Shown piece by piece: positions 16,358 through 28,050 of a DNA stretch of 34,425 nt (its first letter is position 1; each line of letters begins with the position of its first letter). The stretch lies in NCBI GenBank assembly GCA_001630475.1, contig KV419446.1:149378-183802 (forward strand). Direction: 5' to 3'. The notes under the pieces were generated by a model. The model did not search any database. It was given only the letters and a program-made list of their open reading frames with translations, and was not told the DNA's origin. The position numbers and the translations under genes were made by a program. Source of the DNA: Sistotremastrum niveocremeum HHB9708 (taxonomy: Eukaryota; Basidiomycota; Agaricomycetes; Sistotremastrales; Sistotremastraceae).

Positions 16358-18269
16358 TTATACACCCGTCGCATCAGTCTCATCTCGATCGAGAACACTG
16401 CGATATCGGGCCATCTCTCCCATTTCCATAGACGTTCCAACGTCTTGATTCTGGACAGCCCCGTATCCCGCCCACGGCTCAATCGAGTTGTCCTGACCGT
16501 CCTGAGTCACTTCCCCCTCCAGAACCTTGTCATGATCTTCTCGATGGACTCCAAAGTCAACTTCTTCGTTAACCGCATCCAGGGCTGAAATTGGCCATGC
16601 TTCGAGCTCCATTTCCGTCGTGATAGTATCCACTTTGCGGAAGGCCATGGGCTGAGAGATTTCTTGGGTGCTTTCATGCCGCCGTCTTCGTCTCCGATGC
16701 TGCGGCCCCCTACTATCTTCTCCCACTTCCGACGCGACCTTCGATCTGAAGAAGGTGCTGTCCAGAGTTCCCCTGACTTTCCGATCATCAGCTTCTCTCA
16801 AGAGGAAGACTATACGTGTGCCGATGAAAGAGAACGCAGCTCCAGAGAAACCGCCCATGTAGGTCGACGCCATGAGTCCGAAACGCATAATCAGACAGGT
16901 TGCCAGATTAATGACAAATGCGCTATGTATTGAATATTTTAGTGAGAAGGTTCATGACACGCTATAATGGCATCACGCACCATGAGAAATACCACATGGT
17001 ATCTCGAATGATGACCTCCATAAGGGTCATCGTTCTTCGTCTCTCTCTGAAAAAATCGCGAAGCCGGATATTTTCGTCCTTCATGACCGAGCGCAGTCGT
17101 AACATGCAGAAAACGAATAAAAGAGCGTCAAACCCGATGGCTGGGATCCTGGCAGGAATATTCTCATTTCCTAAATTCCGTTATATATGATAAAGAGACT
17201 TACCAATATATCCACATCGTATCTAGATGTCCTGTTCCAAGGCGGAAACTACACATTTTGAACGACTTGTCCGGCCAGAATGGATAGACGATCGCTAATG
17301 ATAGACAATTCAGCCGCACAGGAAATGAGGACTCAAGAATCCGAACGGCTACATTTTGGAAATGACAGGACTGTCATATAGGTTTGGAAACCTATTTGGA
17401 TCAAAAATGCCAGCCAGACGACAACCATGGGACGGCTGTTGAAATATAACGATCGGACGATCTGGCAGAGAACGGCCTGTGAATCCAGTTGAGAAATAAT
17501 ATTTCTCGTATGTAAAATTTGAACGTTACTTGAACCGTCCAATGTTGAAACATTGCCCCAAACGTCTGCCATCGGAAGCCGATCTCACCTATTCAAAGGT
17601 AAGGAATGAAGCCAAGATAAATATGTCGATTTACATCTGTCAAGAAACGATGAGTCTCCTAATGCTATGACAAAGACGAGGGGGCAACGCTCACAGCTAA
17701 CAATACATCCGTCAGCGAGGGACAATGCTAAACAAAATATCTTACCAGAACCGAAGATGGATTGAAATATACTGTCATGAGATATTAAATTCGTCGAGGA
17801 GGTTGGCGAAAGAAGAGGAAAATATTACCATAGAGATTAAAGATGTGCACTATGAAACCAATATATCTCATCTGTCAAAGGCATCACAAGTAAGAACCTT
17901 CCGAATCAACCATGGACTCGAAATTACCCACCAAGAAATAAAGAACCTTGTGAAGCGACCATCCCTTCCTCCAAAAATGTTTGACCTGTATGAAATCGTT
18001 TGCTGGAATCGTTACTTGCACGGCTGTGACGCACCTCGTCTTCAAGCGTGGATACTATGAGAATTTTGACATATGGATACAGTCTGTTTAGAACACGACG
18101 AAAGTGAGTGCTTACTGATATCGTGAACCATTACAACCATTGCTGAAAGAGCACAGGCACGCATCTTGTAGCGCACAGTATAAAGGAAGACCACCACATA
18201 GGCTGGCACTTCCGTCGATGCCAGGTTGGCCAAAGCTATGCCTGCGTCGCTCGGATTCCCATTGATCAT
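16358..18269 (-). CDS. DUF6533-like seven-helix membrane protein
   Basis: Eleven candidate exons: 18116-18269, 18035-18054, 17932-17985, 17829-17871, 17746-17771, 17635-17696, 17530-17588, 17353-17476, 17204-17294, 16981-17148, 16358-16922. The start reads ISTLEDE|VKHFWRKGWSLHKVLYFL|MRY, the acidic/Trp/RY signature of DUF6533. More helices follow (VVVWLAFLIQIGFQ, GFDALLFVFCML, AFVINLATCLIM, GGFSGAAFSFIGTRIVFLL) and then a long polar, Arg-rich and acidic C-terminal tail. ISTLEDE is encoded by a 20-nt microexon. All junctions keep frame except that between 17746-17771 and 17635-17696, which I could not close with GT-AG sites: a real frame break or a missed exon. Such proteins are membrane-embedded; their function is unknown. 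Confidence 0.68.
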
Positions 18270-19621
18270 CTATAGTTTGCCAGGAGCGAATTGAACGGAG
18301 ACGCAACTTGGTTGACAAGGCGGGAGAGAAAGAGACGTGGGAGTCCTGGCTCTGTTTGCTTTAAACCAGTGACCCCCGAGCTAGCATTCACTCGAGACAG
18401 CGCCGGCATGAGCTTCTAGTGTGTGGAGGATGCCGTTGGGCGGCGAGTGAATGGGCAAATTTCGCCTCAACGTTCTCAGTAATTGGCGAACTCGGGTCCT
18501 CGGAGGAAGTCAAGGCCCAGAGTTCTCATTCCGTAGCTTGAATTTCAGCCCCCTTCCATTCGGTCATATAGCATGCAGTTCGCGGCAGGTAAAGTGGAGA
18601 GCCAAAATCTCTTCAACAGTACGTCGAACAGTCTCTAAAATCGACCGCTGATGAGCTCTCCCCAGTATTTCATTTTACTGCCAAGGAGGCCATAACGTAG
18701 GCCTAGACCGAATGGACGTCACAGGAATTACGGGAGCAAAGCCCCTTCACAACCCTGCTTTTCCAGTTCCGTGCTTCCAGATTCAGATCTCGATCTCGAG
18801 ATGCAGTGCTCATTGCAGGGTCGGATGCGACGGCCTGATTCAAAGTGTTGCTAATATTCAAGGATTTTTCAAGAGCGCGTTGCAGATCGCCAGCGGTGAC
18901 ACCGAAGCTAAGTATACGATGTTCTGGTCTGACGTCCCTTTCGCGAGGTGAACTCGCGTCCTTCAATTTTATTTGCATAGAAATGATCGGATGCGGTTGT
19001 TATTGAAGGAACTCTCGGCATTCGCCAACGGAGGAGAAAAGTGCTATTTTGAGAATAACGGAGCCGAAGGAGCCCTGACCGGCCTGACCCCGAATGTTGG
19101 TGTTTTGTCGCCCGGATACGAATACCGCGAGAAACTGAATCTCATATTATACATTGCTGGACAGCTGCAACGGAAGCCAACTTACAGGAAACTGCTTTTG
19201 CGCATATCACTACGTCGTGAGGAAACATTCTCAATCAAGACTCATCGGCAAACGAGCGCTTATGAGCTGCGGAGCATTCTTTCAACTTTACAACCGAAAC
19301 TTTGCAGTCTTCCAGATTCACACGAACTTGCTCAGAACACTGAATCTCAGATCGTCTACGTCGCGTTGGGCGGTTCCACGATGCCGTGCCTTCTTCACCT
19401 TTCAGTATTATAACATAATGTAATACAACAGACTCAGGCACAGGGTAATGACGTTCACAATAGCAGTCAGGGGATCAAAGGGCGTCGAAATGATCATGTG
19501 AGAAAGTTATTATTGATGGTGAGTTATTTTTATGACCGGAAAGTCATGACGGTGTACATTATGGGCAAGACAATTATACAAGATAGGAAGACCATGGCCT
19601 CAATAGAAAGAAATGATGAGA
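18270..19621. other. Gene-poor stretch
   Basis: About 1.35 kb between the two membrane-protein genes. Open frames exist on both strands (about 18703-18978 minus, 18973-19413 plus), but they overlap, lack family motifs, and the longer one begins without an ATG. I see no supported gene. The left end must carry the promoter of the DUF6533-like gene. Confidence 0.45.
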
Positions 19622-20708
19622 TCATCTAGCAGGCAGGACGGAAGTATACTGCTGCCCTGTGACTAGTCCGGTATATTGTTGACGTCCATCATATTGTGGT
19701 AGAGTATACTGCTGTCCGGCGTACGGCTGTCCGTATGCCTGAAAGGGTATCTGTTCTTCGAGTATTTGTTCTTTGTCTGAGTCGATGTCGGTGGGAATGC
19801 TGATGCCGACGACGACGTAGATGAAGATTGCAATAAACTCCATCGCAACCGACATGGCGACATATAGGACAATACTGCCGTTGATGGGAGAGAAATTGGA
19901 GGTGAAGGATTGCAGCGATCCAATGAGGGTGTACGCCACTCGCACGCCGACGAAGGGAACGGCACAAGAAAGTCCGAGCAATAGCTGTATAAAAATGGTT
20001 TAGTGATATGTTATTTAGAATTGGAACGCGAGAGCTGACCTTGCGTCGATGATAAAGGACCTGAGATTTATTCATCCAGCAAAACAGATGGAGAGCTACC
20101 AAGATCAGGTAGGCTCCTGTGAATATGAAGCCCGCGATTTTGCGGAAATTATTGGCCTGGGATATATCACTGGAGGTGGACGATGATGATGTTAACTTGG
20201 TGGCGGAGACGACAGAAAGAATAAGTCCGGCCGTGATAGCAAGATGCAGAAGGCGATAGAAGATGGATTTGCTACGGATCATATGCAGACTGGGGGAACG
20301 TTGGGCACTAAATGAGACAAGTGATGAGTTTATGCCACGATATATTACCGGAGTGTAATCACGTACACTATTGTCAAGAAGCCCATGACCGCGAAGAGAA
20401 GTGGAGTCAAGCCAATGCTGACGACGATGGATGATGCGGTAACCAGGTTTGAGCTTGGACTCGACTCATTCTCAAGGATGAGGATTAGTGCGGCACCGAC
20501 TATACGGACTGAAGATAGGAAAATATCGGTAAGCCAGAACAGAAATAAGTCGATGTTGAGACTCACTCAGAGAAAAGATAGCTAAGAATATCCAGCCTGA
20601 CTCTCGACTAAATCCATGACGAAATACCAGGACCAAAGCGAGTGCAATGAGGGGGAGATAGACTACTATCTGGACGATAGATACTATCCCACGAGTTGTG
20701 ATGTGCAT
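19622..20708 (-). CDS. DUF7702-like multi-pass membrane protein, 304 aa
   Basis: Four exons (20567-20708, 20367-20508, 20040-20307, 19622-19984) join in frame to 304 residues. Seven hydrophobic segments can be counted: IVVYLPLIALALVLVF, GWIFLAIFSLIRIVGAALIL, VVSIGLTPLLFAVMGFL, LHLAITAGLILSVVSA, IAGFIFTGAYLILVALHLFCW, LLGLSCAVPFVGVRVAYTLIG and VAMEFIAIFIYVVVGISI. RHGFSRESGWIFL...FSLIRIVGA is the hallmark region of fungal DUF7702 proteins. The C-terminal tail is hydrophilic, with three QQYT repeats. Function is unknown. It is on the same strand as its membrane-protein neighbour but of a different family. Confidence 0.75.
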
Positions 20709-21446
20709 AATGATTCAGAGATGAGGAAGAATATAATCGTCGAGCTCTTCGATCCATGCTTTTATAATAGTAACTTGGGTCGCTTAGTGGAGACATCCTC
20801 CAGGTTGCAAGTAATCGGCAAGAAATTTGCCCCGAGGTGCTTTCCCTGAAGTTGCTGCGTAGAAGTTAAAATGCATAGCAGTTTTGGCTCTTGTTGGAAC
20901 GCGTCTAACGAGGGCGGCCGTCGAAACACAGCGAACGCTCGGGTTTCGGGCTGACAAATCAAGATGCCCGGGCTCGAAGCGAGTGAAATTTCCAAATTGG
21001 GAAAGAAGCATGACCGAGAAGGATGCCCGAGCTCTCGTCCGAGCTGTCTTCAACACGACTTTAGCACGAGTATTGCATCCTCAGGATCTTGGCTCCCAGT
21101 CAATCTAATCCAGCGAAATCTGTAAACGATATATTTCTCTTAATCTCGCCTCGCACTCTAAAAGAAATCAGTCGGTCTTACTAGTAACTGATCTAGCAAA
21201 CCCTTCAGGTTGCTTATCGTGGTGTAAGTGCTGTCGTGAAGCACTGAATAGTTGAGCCGCCGCAGCATCTTCTTAGCTTTAGCGCGCCAGAAGAAGGAGA
21301 TTCACGGTGAGCACCATGTCCGAAGTCTTCGACGTGGTTCACGCATTTGTGGCAAGCGAGTCGACGATGGAAACATGACTCAGATGATGATGAAAACATA
21401 GAATCTTTATAACATTCATGCTTCATGAGACGAAATTTTCTGCAGT
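20709..21446. other. Intergenic, no feature recognised
   Basis: About 740 bases with only short overlapping frames on both strands and no family motif. It should include the promoter of the DUF7702-like gene and the 3' end of the first SDR gene. Confidence 0.45.
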
Positions 21447-22609
21447 TCAAACTCCTGCACCCCAACCTCCGTCTATCAATACTACAAAATGATCGAAAAT
21501 CAGGTGAGCAGGCGGGAGATTATACGAAACTAGAAATAGACACACCTGTCTCGCCATTTATGTACGAGCTGAGGGGAGAACAAAGGAACAGAGCAAGATT
21601 GGCTGCTTCCTGCGCATGCCCAACCCTCTTCATGGGATTGGCAGAAGACAACAATTCAACACCCGGAATATCCTGAGTCATCGCCGTCTCAATGGCACTA
21701 ACATCAGAATCAGCAATCATAGAATACGTGAAGAGACGGACGGGATAGATGGAGAAGACTGTATCATATAATGTTTACGTACCCTGGAGCGATTGCATTT
21801 GTTCGAATGCCTTGAGGTCCAAAACCGGTAGCCATGACTTTCGTCAACCCGATAATACCATGTTTGGCAATGGAATATGAAGCGACTCCCGGAAAGCTCC
21901 TATACCCTGCTATAGAGCTGAAGTTTACGATGGCGCCTTTGAAGGAAGGACTATCGGGTGCTTTGTATTTGACTTGCGAATCGGGTTGTGAAGTGAAGGC
22001 TTCCAACGGCTCTTTGGGTTGAAGCATGGCTCTTACTTGGGCACGGTTGAACATTATCTGCGCGCGTAAATTGATGTCGAGAATGGCATCCAAATTTTGA
22101 ACCGATTCGTCCAGAATGGTGGATGACTGTGTGCCCGCTATACCCGCAGCATTGCTGTTAATTTAAGTACGAGATTAGAACAGTGCCATAGGCATTACGA
22201 GTGGACAAGGGAACGTACACCGCAAAATCCAATCGCCCAAACTTGTTAGGAATTGTCTTCGTGAGGAGGTCTTCGATTGCAGTATCGTCGCGAATGTCGA
22301 ATGCCGCAACCAGTGACTTTGATGGATCGATATCGTACTCTTTGATAGTCTTGTCGATACCAACAGCATCTCGGTCGACCAGCACAACTCGACAGCCGGC
22401 CTTGGCGAAGGTCTGTGGCACATAATTAATCACTGATGACCTTGGTAAAAGGATGAAACTAAATGCGCACTTGTGCAGTAGCTCGACCCATTCCACTCGC
22501 AGCTCCTGCATTCTATGGATCAATATCGACTCCTCCATTGAGGTCTTGAAAGTGACACACCTGTAATCAAAGCTACACCTCCCAGGCGTGAAATGATGGC
22601 GTGTGCCAT
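21447..22609 (-). CDS. Classical short-chain dehydrogenase/reductase, copy 1, 278 aa
   Basis: Six exons (22561-22609, 22471-22505, 22219-22412, 21783-22154, 21546-21697, 21447-21481) join in frame to 278 residues. The Rossmann motif TGAASGMG is at 16-23, the structural NAAG at 94-97, catalytic Ser172/173, Tyr186 and Lys190 (YSIAK), then APG before the C-terminal part and a final IDGGWGAG. Asp41 at the end of strand 2 (VLVDRD) suggests NAD(H) over NADP(H). There is no signal peptide, so it is cytosolic. The substrate is not inferable. Exon lengths match the second SDR except for one codon in exon 5. It is divergently paired with an F-box gene. Confidence 0.9.
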
Positions 22610-23234
22610 GGTGCGAGTGGAAGGGGATGCGACGCTGTCTTCTGCCTTATATATAGAGACAACCTTCACATGTGGAGGGTTCGGCACGCTCGCCGTTCAG
22701 GGAAAGCTGCATGACCGCCGTGAGTAGCTTTATTGAGTACACTGCGAGCGCCTCCCAAGAAGTTGGGACATACGGAGCAGTGAGGTCGTCTCTATCTCAA
22801 GTCCACGACCACTTGTTGAGATCATCATATCGCAGGGTCCTTAGACACTCTTTCATCCGGTTTGAAACTTGATTTCAGCCGCTTCCGGCCGCGAAGCCCC
22901 ATATCAATTGAGACGTCTGGATTGGTGTACAGCGTCAGTTATTTTTTGAATTCAACGGAGACAGAGACTCACCTGATTAATGTGGATTTTCTGGAAGTAT
23001 GAAACTCTTGCTTCCCGATTTGCGCGTCATGGGTCGCTGGGTGTTGTTGCAGTTACCCTTGGGACTGGAAAGCTCTCTTGAAAGCTCTTGCTGGCGGGCG
23101 GCAGCTCCGGCGGCTTGAGCAAACGTAAGCGAACCATTTTCGGAACTCCGGGTCGGACATTGAACTTCTCTCTCTCAACCTTTGTTCTTGCTTTGTTCGT
23201 TGGCTGTACTGTATTCTGCTCTTTGACCTACGAA
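22610..23234. promoter_or_regulatory. Divergent intergenic region between SDR copy 1 and an F-box gene
   Basis: About 625 bases between two start codons facing away from each other. It must hold both promoters. A TATA-like TTATATATAGAG lies about 40 nt upstream of the SDR ATG (complement strand reads CTCTATATATAA near 22644-22655). No gene was recognised inside. Confidence 0.45.
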
Positions 23235-24926
23235 ATGGGCCAACTTCACGACCTAGCAGTAGAGATTTTATCAATCATCATGGTCAATGTAGGTCTTAAT
23301 CAAATGATAGACCTGGCACAAGTGAGTGTTTTGTATTCTGTGCACCTTTCGTCTTTAGATAATTGAAATGTCGCACTAGACGTGCTTACATTTCAGAAAT
23401 CTAGTTATCCAATCACGCATGCTGGGCCTTGCTTGCGACAAACATAGGATCATACTGCCGAACGACGTAGCAATGCAAGATCTTGATCAGATAGGCCTTT
23501 ACAAAGCAGCTCTCAAGGCGGTCGGTCTGGAGAGACGGATCCTGGCATCGGATTGTTTAAATCCTGATCTGAACAAAACACGTTTCCTGCCTTTCCGTCG
23601 ACAATACCGGTTACCTAGTCATCTGCCGGGACATTGCGACGACTGCTTCATCGTCAAACATCAAGATGACATCGAGCTTATCCGGGTGTTGCCCGACAAC
23701 ACGTTGACCTGGATCCTAGTTAGAGCCGGAGGCAGACCTAACGACTCTTCTTTTGTAGTTGATTGTCAGAAACAGAACGAAGATAACTCCATCGTGATTA
23801 CCTATCTCGTTCACGAGGATGCTCCCAAGGCGACGGATGACAACGGCTCAGGCAACGAACTCGCAGGTTTCTCGAAGCAAATGGGACAGATATTCGGAGT
23901 GATGACTCTGAAGGTCATCGAACTCAAGTTTCTTCCTAATCATAATGCCCTTTGCACGCGTCATGTGGACCAACCTCTTCCCGGCATACCTCCCTATGAT
24001 TTCTCGCCTCATGTCGTAGTACGAGGTGACCATGTCTGCGTATTCGGAGGAGCATTCAAAGACCCCATCATCGTGTGTAATTGGCGGCTCAATACAGGCA
24101 GATTTTTGAAGATCACATGTCCGGATGGCCGTAAAATAGCGGTACGTCTTCTTATAACGATCGCCGGAATGCGTCAACGTATCTGAATATTTCCCCTGGG
24201 TTGTAGAATTATCTTGCATGGGGTGAATTCCATCCGTACAAGGACTCGATCATATTCCGCTACTTCTACCATGATAATGAAGAAGAAAATATCATGCTCA
24301 TTGAAGTCGATATCCCCGACGAGCTTGACATGCGCCCATTGTCTTCGGATGCATCATTCTCGGACCCCATGCACCTCTATCTCAATCCGGTGATCATAAC
24401 GGCGCCAGAAGGTCATCTCCCCAAACTGCATCGCGAAGAGCGAGTGCTCAACGCCACTGAAAACGGCGGATGTTCCATCGACTTCTTCGGCTCCATACAA
24501 AGGCCTGGACGCCTTGCAGAGGTTCTTCGGAGAGTGACGGTGGAGCTTCCACCTTCTAAGCCTCACTCTATCATTCGTCCCTTTTACTCCCCACCCGTTT
24601 CTCTTGACTTTGACGTCTCTCGTTATGGTCTGCATCCTGGTTCAGCGATAACACAGTTGCATCCTAATCGACTTGTTCACAATAACGCTGAGAGCAGACG
24701 CATGCCTTTTATGTTGTGCATTCCGAACCAAAGTGTGCGGACTGACGACCCTGACGTCATGCCACATTGGGTCCGATTGCACATACCTCAAGCCATCGTT
24801 GAGGAGATGCACTCTCCGACTTGTCCTCACATACCATGGAAGGAGGATTCGCGATACTACTTCGATTTGAAACGGGCAAGACTCCTTTTTATTTTCACAA
24901 CGGGGATATATTGTATTCAATATTGA
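23235..24926 (+). CDS. F-box family protein, divergent copy, 522 aa
   Basis: Three exons (23235-23321, 23380-24141, 24207-24926) give 522 residues. Exon 1 ends ...GLNQMIDLAQ and exon 2 opens TCLHFRNLVIQSRML, the same phase-0 break in the F-box as the other family members (DLVHLAQ|TCSRIWNLSLTSRQYW). This choice of acceptor (CACTAG, 23379) is preferred over the one 22 nt later, which leads to a stop. The rest is rich in beta-strand-like segments (HVVVRGDHVCVFGGAFKDPIIVCNWRL) common in Agaricomycete F-box proteins. It would act as an SCF substrate adaptor; the target is unknown. Its stop lies 80 nt from the stop of the converging SDR copy 2. Confidence 0.65.
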
Positions 24927-25006
24927 TTTCATGACCCAATCATTTTCCTATCAAGCTGTCCCTCGGGTATTGATCACGTTTTCTGGAGCAAATTTCCCGA
25001 GAGTAT

Positions 25007-26115
25007 TCACGCTCCGGCTGCCCATCCTCCGTCTATGACGACTGAGCAAAATATCGTGAGCCCTATCACACTCGGCCATCCAAGCAGTTCATACCTGTCT
25101 CGCCATTCACGTAAGAGCTCCAAGGACTGCAAAGGAACATGACGAGGTTTGCCACTTCCTGTGGATGTGCTACCCTCCTGGCCGGGACATAAGAAGCTAG
25201 AGTTTCCATTCCAGGATATTCTTTGAGCATTGGGGTATCGACCGCACTAAGATCAATAACACGTTAGTCGTGTCTCAGCTGCACACGATATGTACTTGAG
25301 CGTACCCAGGAGCGACTGCGTTCGTACGGATTCCTTTAGGTCCAAATCCGGTTGCCATAACTTTCGTAAGCCCGATTACGCCATGTTTCGAGATCGAGTA
25401 CGAAGCGAAATTCGGAGCGGTCCTGAATCCTGCTAGAGAGCTGAAATTGATGATAGCACCACGGAACGGAGGACAGTCCGAGGCTTTGTAAGTCACTTGT
25501 GAATCCGGTTGCGACGTGAAAGCGTCAAGGGGGTCTTTGGGCAGGAGCATGACGCGGGCTTGAGCGCGGTTAAACATTATTTGAGATCGGAGGTTGATGG
25601 AAAGGACATTGTCGATGTTCTCAACTGATTCGTCGGCGATGGTGAGCCCTCCTTTTCCAGTTATCCCGGCGGCGTTTCTATGACGTAGGTCGAAGTTAGT
25701 CAGTGATAAGCTCGACACGAAATGGCAACGTACACAGCAAAGTCCAATCGACCAAATTTGTCGGGGATGATCTTGGTGACAAGCTCTTCCACAGCTGTGT
25801 CATCCCGAACATCAATCGTCGCCACAATTGATTGCTTCCTATCGATTCCGTATTCCGTGATAGTCTTTTCAAGGCCCGTAGGATCACGGTCAACTAGCAC
25901 AATTTGAGATCCTGCTTTAGCAAAAGTCTTTCATAATCATTGAGTGAACGCGGATGTATAAGGAACGGAGTACATACTTGAGCAACGGCTCGACCCATTC
26001 CACTAGCAGCCCCTATATCGGACCAGGTTTGAATATGTGCTTTGAGAAATCGATGGAGAAACGAACCTGTAATCAAAGCCACCCCTCCGAGGCGCGAAAT
26101 GATGGGATATGCCAT
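25007..26115 (-). CDS. Classical short-chain dehydrogenase/reductase, copy 2, 279 aa
   Basis: Six exons (26067-26115, 25978-26012, 25734-25927, 25306-25677, 25094-25248, 25007-25041) join in frame to 279 residues. TGAASGMG at 16-23, Asp41 in VLVDRD (NAD type), NAAG 94-97, Tyr186 and Lys190 in YSISK, closing IDGGWAAG. Exon sizes and phases are the same as copy 1 apart from one extra codon in exon 5, so the two arose by duplication. Differences cluster after NAAG (TGKGGLTIAD against AGTQSSTILD) and in exon 5, so substrate or partner may differ. It converges with the F-box gene ending at 24926 and diverges from the F-box array to its right. Confidence 0.9.
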
Positions 26116-26626
26116 GGTGAGAGTTGACTTGGAAATGCAGGGGATCAAAGTTCAACGATAGTCTACCCGCATGAAAGCTCGGGTGGTGAATCATTACAGA
26201 GGGTGACGGTGGTCTCGGAGCGAATAGAAGGCTGAAGGAGCATAAAGGAGCGCCGTGAGTGATAAATGTAAGGGACTGGATCATGGGAAACGTACTGAGC
26301 GCTCTCTGAGCTGCGGGAATGGCAATTCCGGTATTGAACCCGTGTTTCGCAGCCAATGTACACATCAACTCCTTGAAGGCTTTGTATCCTTCCCTATGCT
26401 ACTCGTTGGATGGCCTCGTAAAGATTCTGAAGGAGCATCACCATTGGGAGAGCGGCCTGACAGGAGAAGACAGCAAAACTCACCGATGAACCTCAGCACT
26501 GAATGCAATCTCTGCTCATCATCTACTGCTAGGATTCAGACTTGATCTTGTCTGTGCTTTGAACGTCGCGGGTATGCCATAGTGCAGAGCCTCCACTGCG
26601 CTGAGCCTTGGTGTCTGGAAAGTGTC
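26116..26626. other. Intergenic upstream of SDR copy 2 and of the truncated F-box copy
   Basis: About 510 bases. The right part (about 26540-26626) resembles the spacers upstream of the intact F-box copies (TTGATCTTGTCTGTGCTTTGAA against TTGATTGTGCTTGAA), so it is part of the tandem unit. No gene was recognised in the rest. Confidence 0.45.
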
Positions 26627-27533
26627 TTCGGCAACCGGATATTCGTCTTGATTCTGAGGCTCCAACTGCACCATCTGTCGAAGAGAAGATACAAATCGAA
26701 CTCCCTCTCTTTCCAGCCGTCAAAAGCGTGCAAGTGAATGACACAATGTTTTTTGTTCGGTCCTGCCATTACCACTCCGTTCAGCTGGTGGATCGCACCA
26801 GCAACTCGGGATTGATACTTGGCCTGTCGGACAGCATGAAGAACTGGGCGTCTGTGAGCAGCCTACTCTTACGTTGCATCCTCGAGATAAACTTTGCATA
26901 TAGGAGATATCAAAGTCCTCCTTCTTTTTCAACATGAAGTCAAAAAAGCTCGTCGTAGAGCTAACCAGTACGGACGGAGAAACCGGTTGGACTCGGCACA
27001 AATATTATATTGCCAACATTCCCGAAAACAACATTGCCGTTTCAACTTCTACTACTCCTACATCTTCGGGCATCACGTGGCGAAATGATGTCTTGGATGT
27101 CACTCATTCTTATGAGCTGCCGGACGATGCATCCCAATTCCCCCGGTTGCCTCCAAAACTTCCACAAGGGATGGTCCGCATTGGTATCTTCAAATACGGA
27201 ACTTTCTACCAACACAATAATCAACTCCTTGTGTACAAGACGGACGAAAATATTTTTCGCGAAGAGGTCGACCATTTCAGACGACACAGTTACGTCAGTA
27301 CATACGCAAACAATCATCAATTGAGTGGACCCAACCAACCTACCACCATCACCGCAATGAACTTTGATCATAATGACTTTCATTATTATCGCTTAGCTCC
27401 TCCCACTGGTATTCCGAAGGATTACGAATACCGAGTCGACGCTTTCGACGACTACAATCTGACAGCCTTTGTCTCCATCATTTGCCGACGTGGTGGAAGA
27501 CAAATCCAACAACTTCATAAAGTCCAATACTAA
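26627..27533 (+). pseudogene. F-box array copy A, 5'-deleted
   Basis: The coding parts 26656-26853 and 26904-27533 match the third and fourth exons of copies B and C: APTAPSVEEKIQIELPLFP, then SSGITWRNDVLDVTHSYELP, FYQHNNQLLVYKTDEN and YEYRVDAFDDYNLTAF. The F-box, exon 2 and the start of exon 3 are absent. Positions 26627-26651 instead match the promoter spacer of copy B (27783-27807) at 22 of 25 bases, so a roughly 0.93 kb segment has been lost and the spacer joined to mid-exon 3. No ATG precedes the conserved part in frame. The remaining exons are uninterrupted. Confidence 0.7.
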
Positions 27534-28050
27534 AGACGGACGAACTGTGCAATGGGCATCGACCAGCCTATATAGACGAGCGCATATATCATGATTTCAA
27601 CCCCTGTATCTCTGTTTCAGAGAATTTATTGGATATTTAGCTTTGATTTATTATCTGAGAACCTGTCAATAAATGATGGCCACGACCATTTGAGCGCCCT
27701 CGTCTCCTTGTCTTGTAAGAAGACACTAGTATCTCGATTGTGCTTGAAGCCGGCGTCCTGGGTGAAGCGCTTGGGCTGCGGGTTCGGCAATCGGATATCC
27801 ATCTTGAAAAAAGCGTCGCTCTCAGAGTTCTGGCACTGGATCCATATCGTCTGCTGGCGTACTCATGACGGAGTCAAAAGCTCAAGGATTACTCTAAATA
27901 CCGCTGTTACCTTTCGCAAACTTCAGGACCTATCGAGGGTCGTAAGTCGAAATAATGCCTGAGATTTTTCAAGAGGTCATCCTGACGCTCGCTATTGCAG
28001 AATTCGTACATTATCTATCCGAAATCTTCGCAGCTGCCTCAGATAACGGA
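27534..28050. repeat. Spacer/promoter of F-box copy B, repeated before copy C
   Basis: About 520 bases without a gene. Blocks recur in the spacer before copy C: ATTGTGCTTGAAG then GCGTCCTG (about 27738-27760 against 29815-29833), TTCGGCAATCGGATAT (27783-27798 against about 29900) and GTAAGTCGAAAT through TCATCCTGACGCTC (27941-27990 against 30087-30136). The last block is 60-110 nt upstream of both start codons and is the best candidate for a shared promoter element. Confidence 0.55.

Noticed and set aside
18703-19413. Pair of frames on opposite strands
   Set aside because: No family motif and no splice support; kept only as a note in the gene-poor entry.
23401-23418. CAG acceptor at 23396-23401 for the divergent F-box gene
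   Set aside because: It leads to an early in-frame stop; the upstream TAG acceptor at 23379 restores the conserved TC...NL F-box helix and an open frame.
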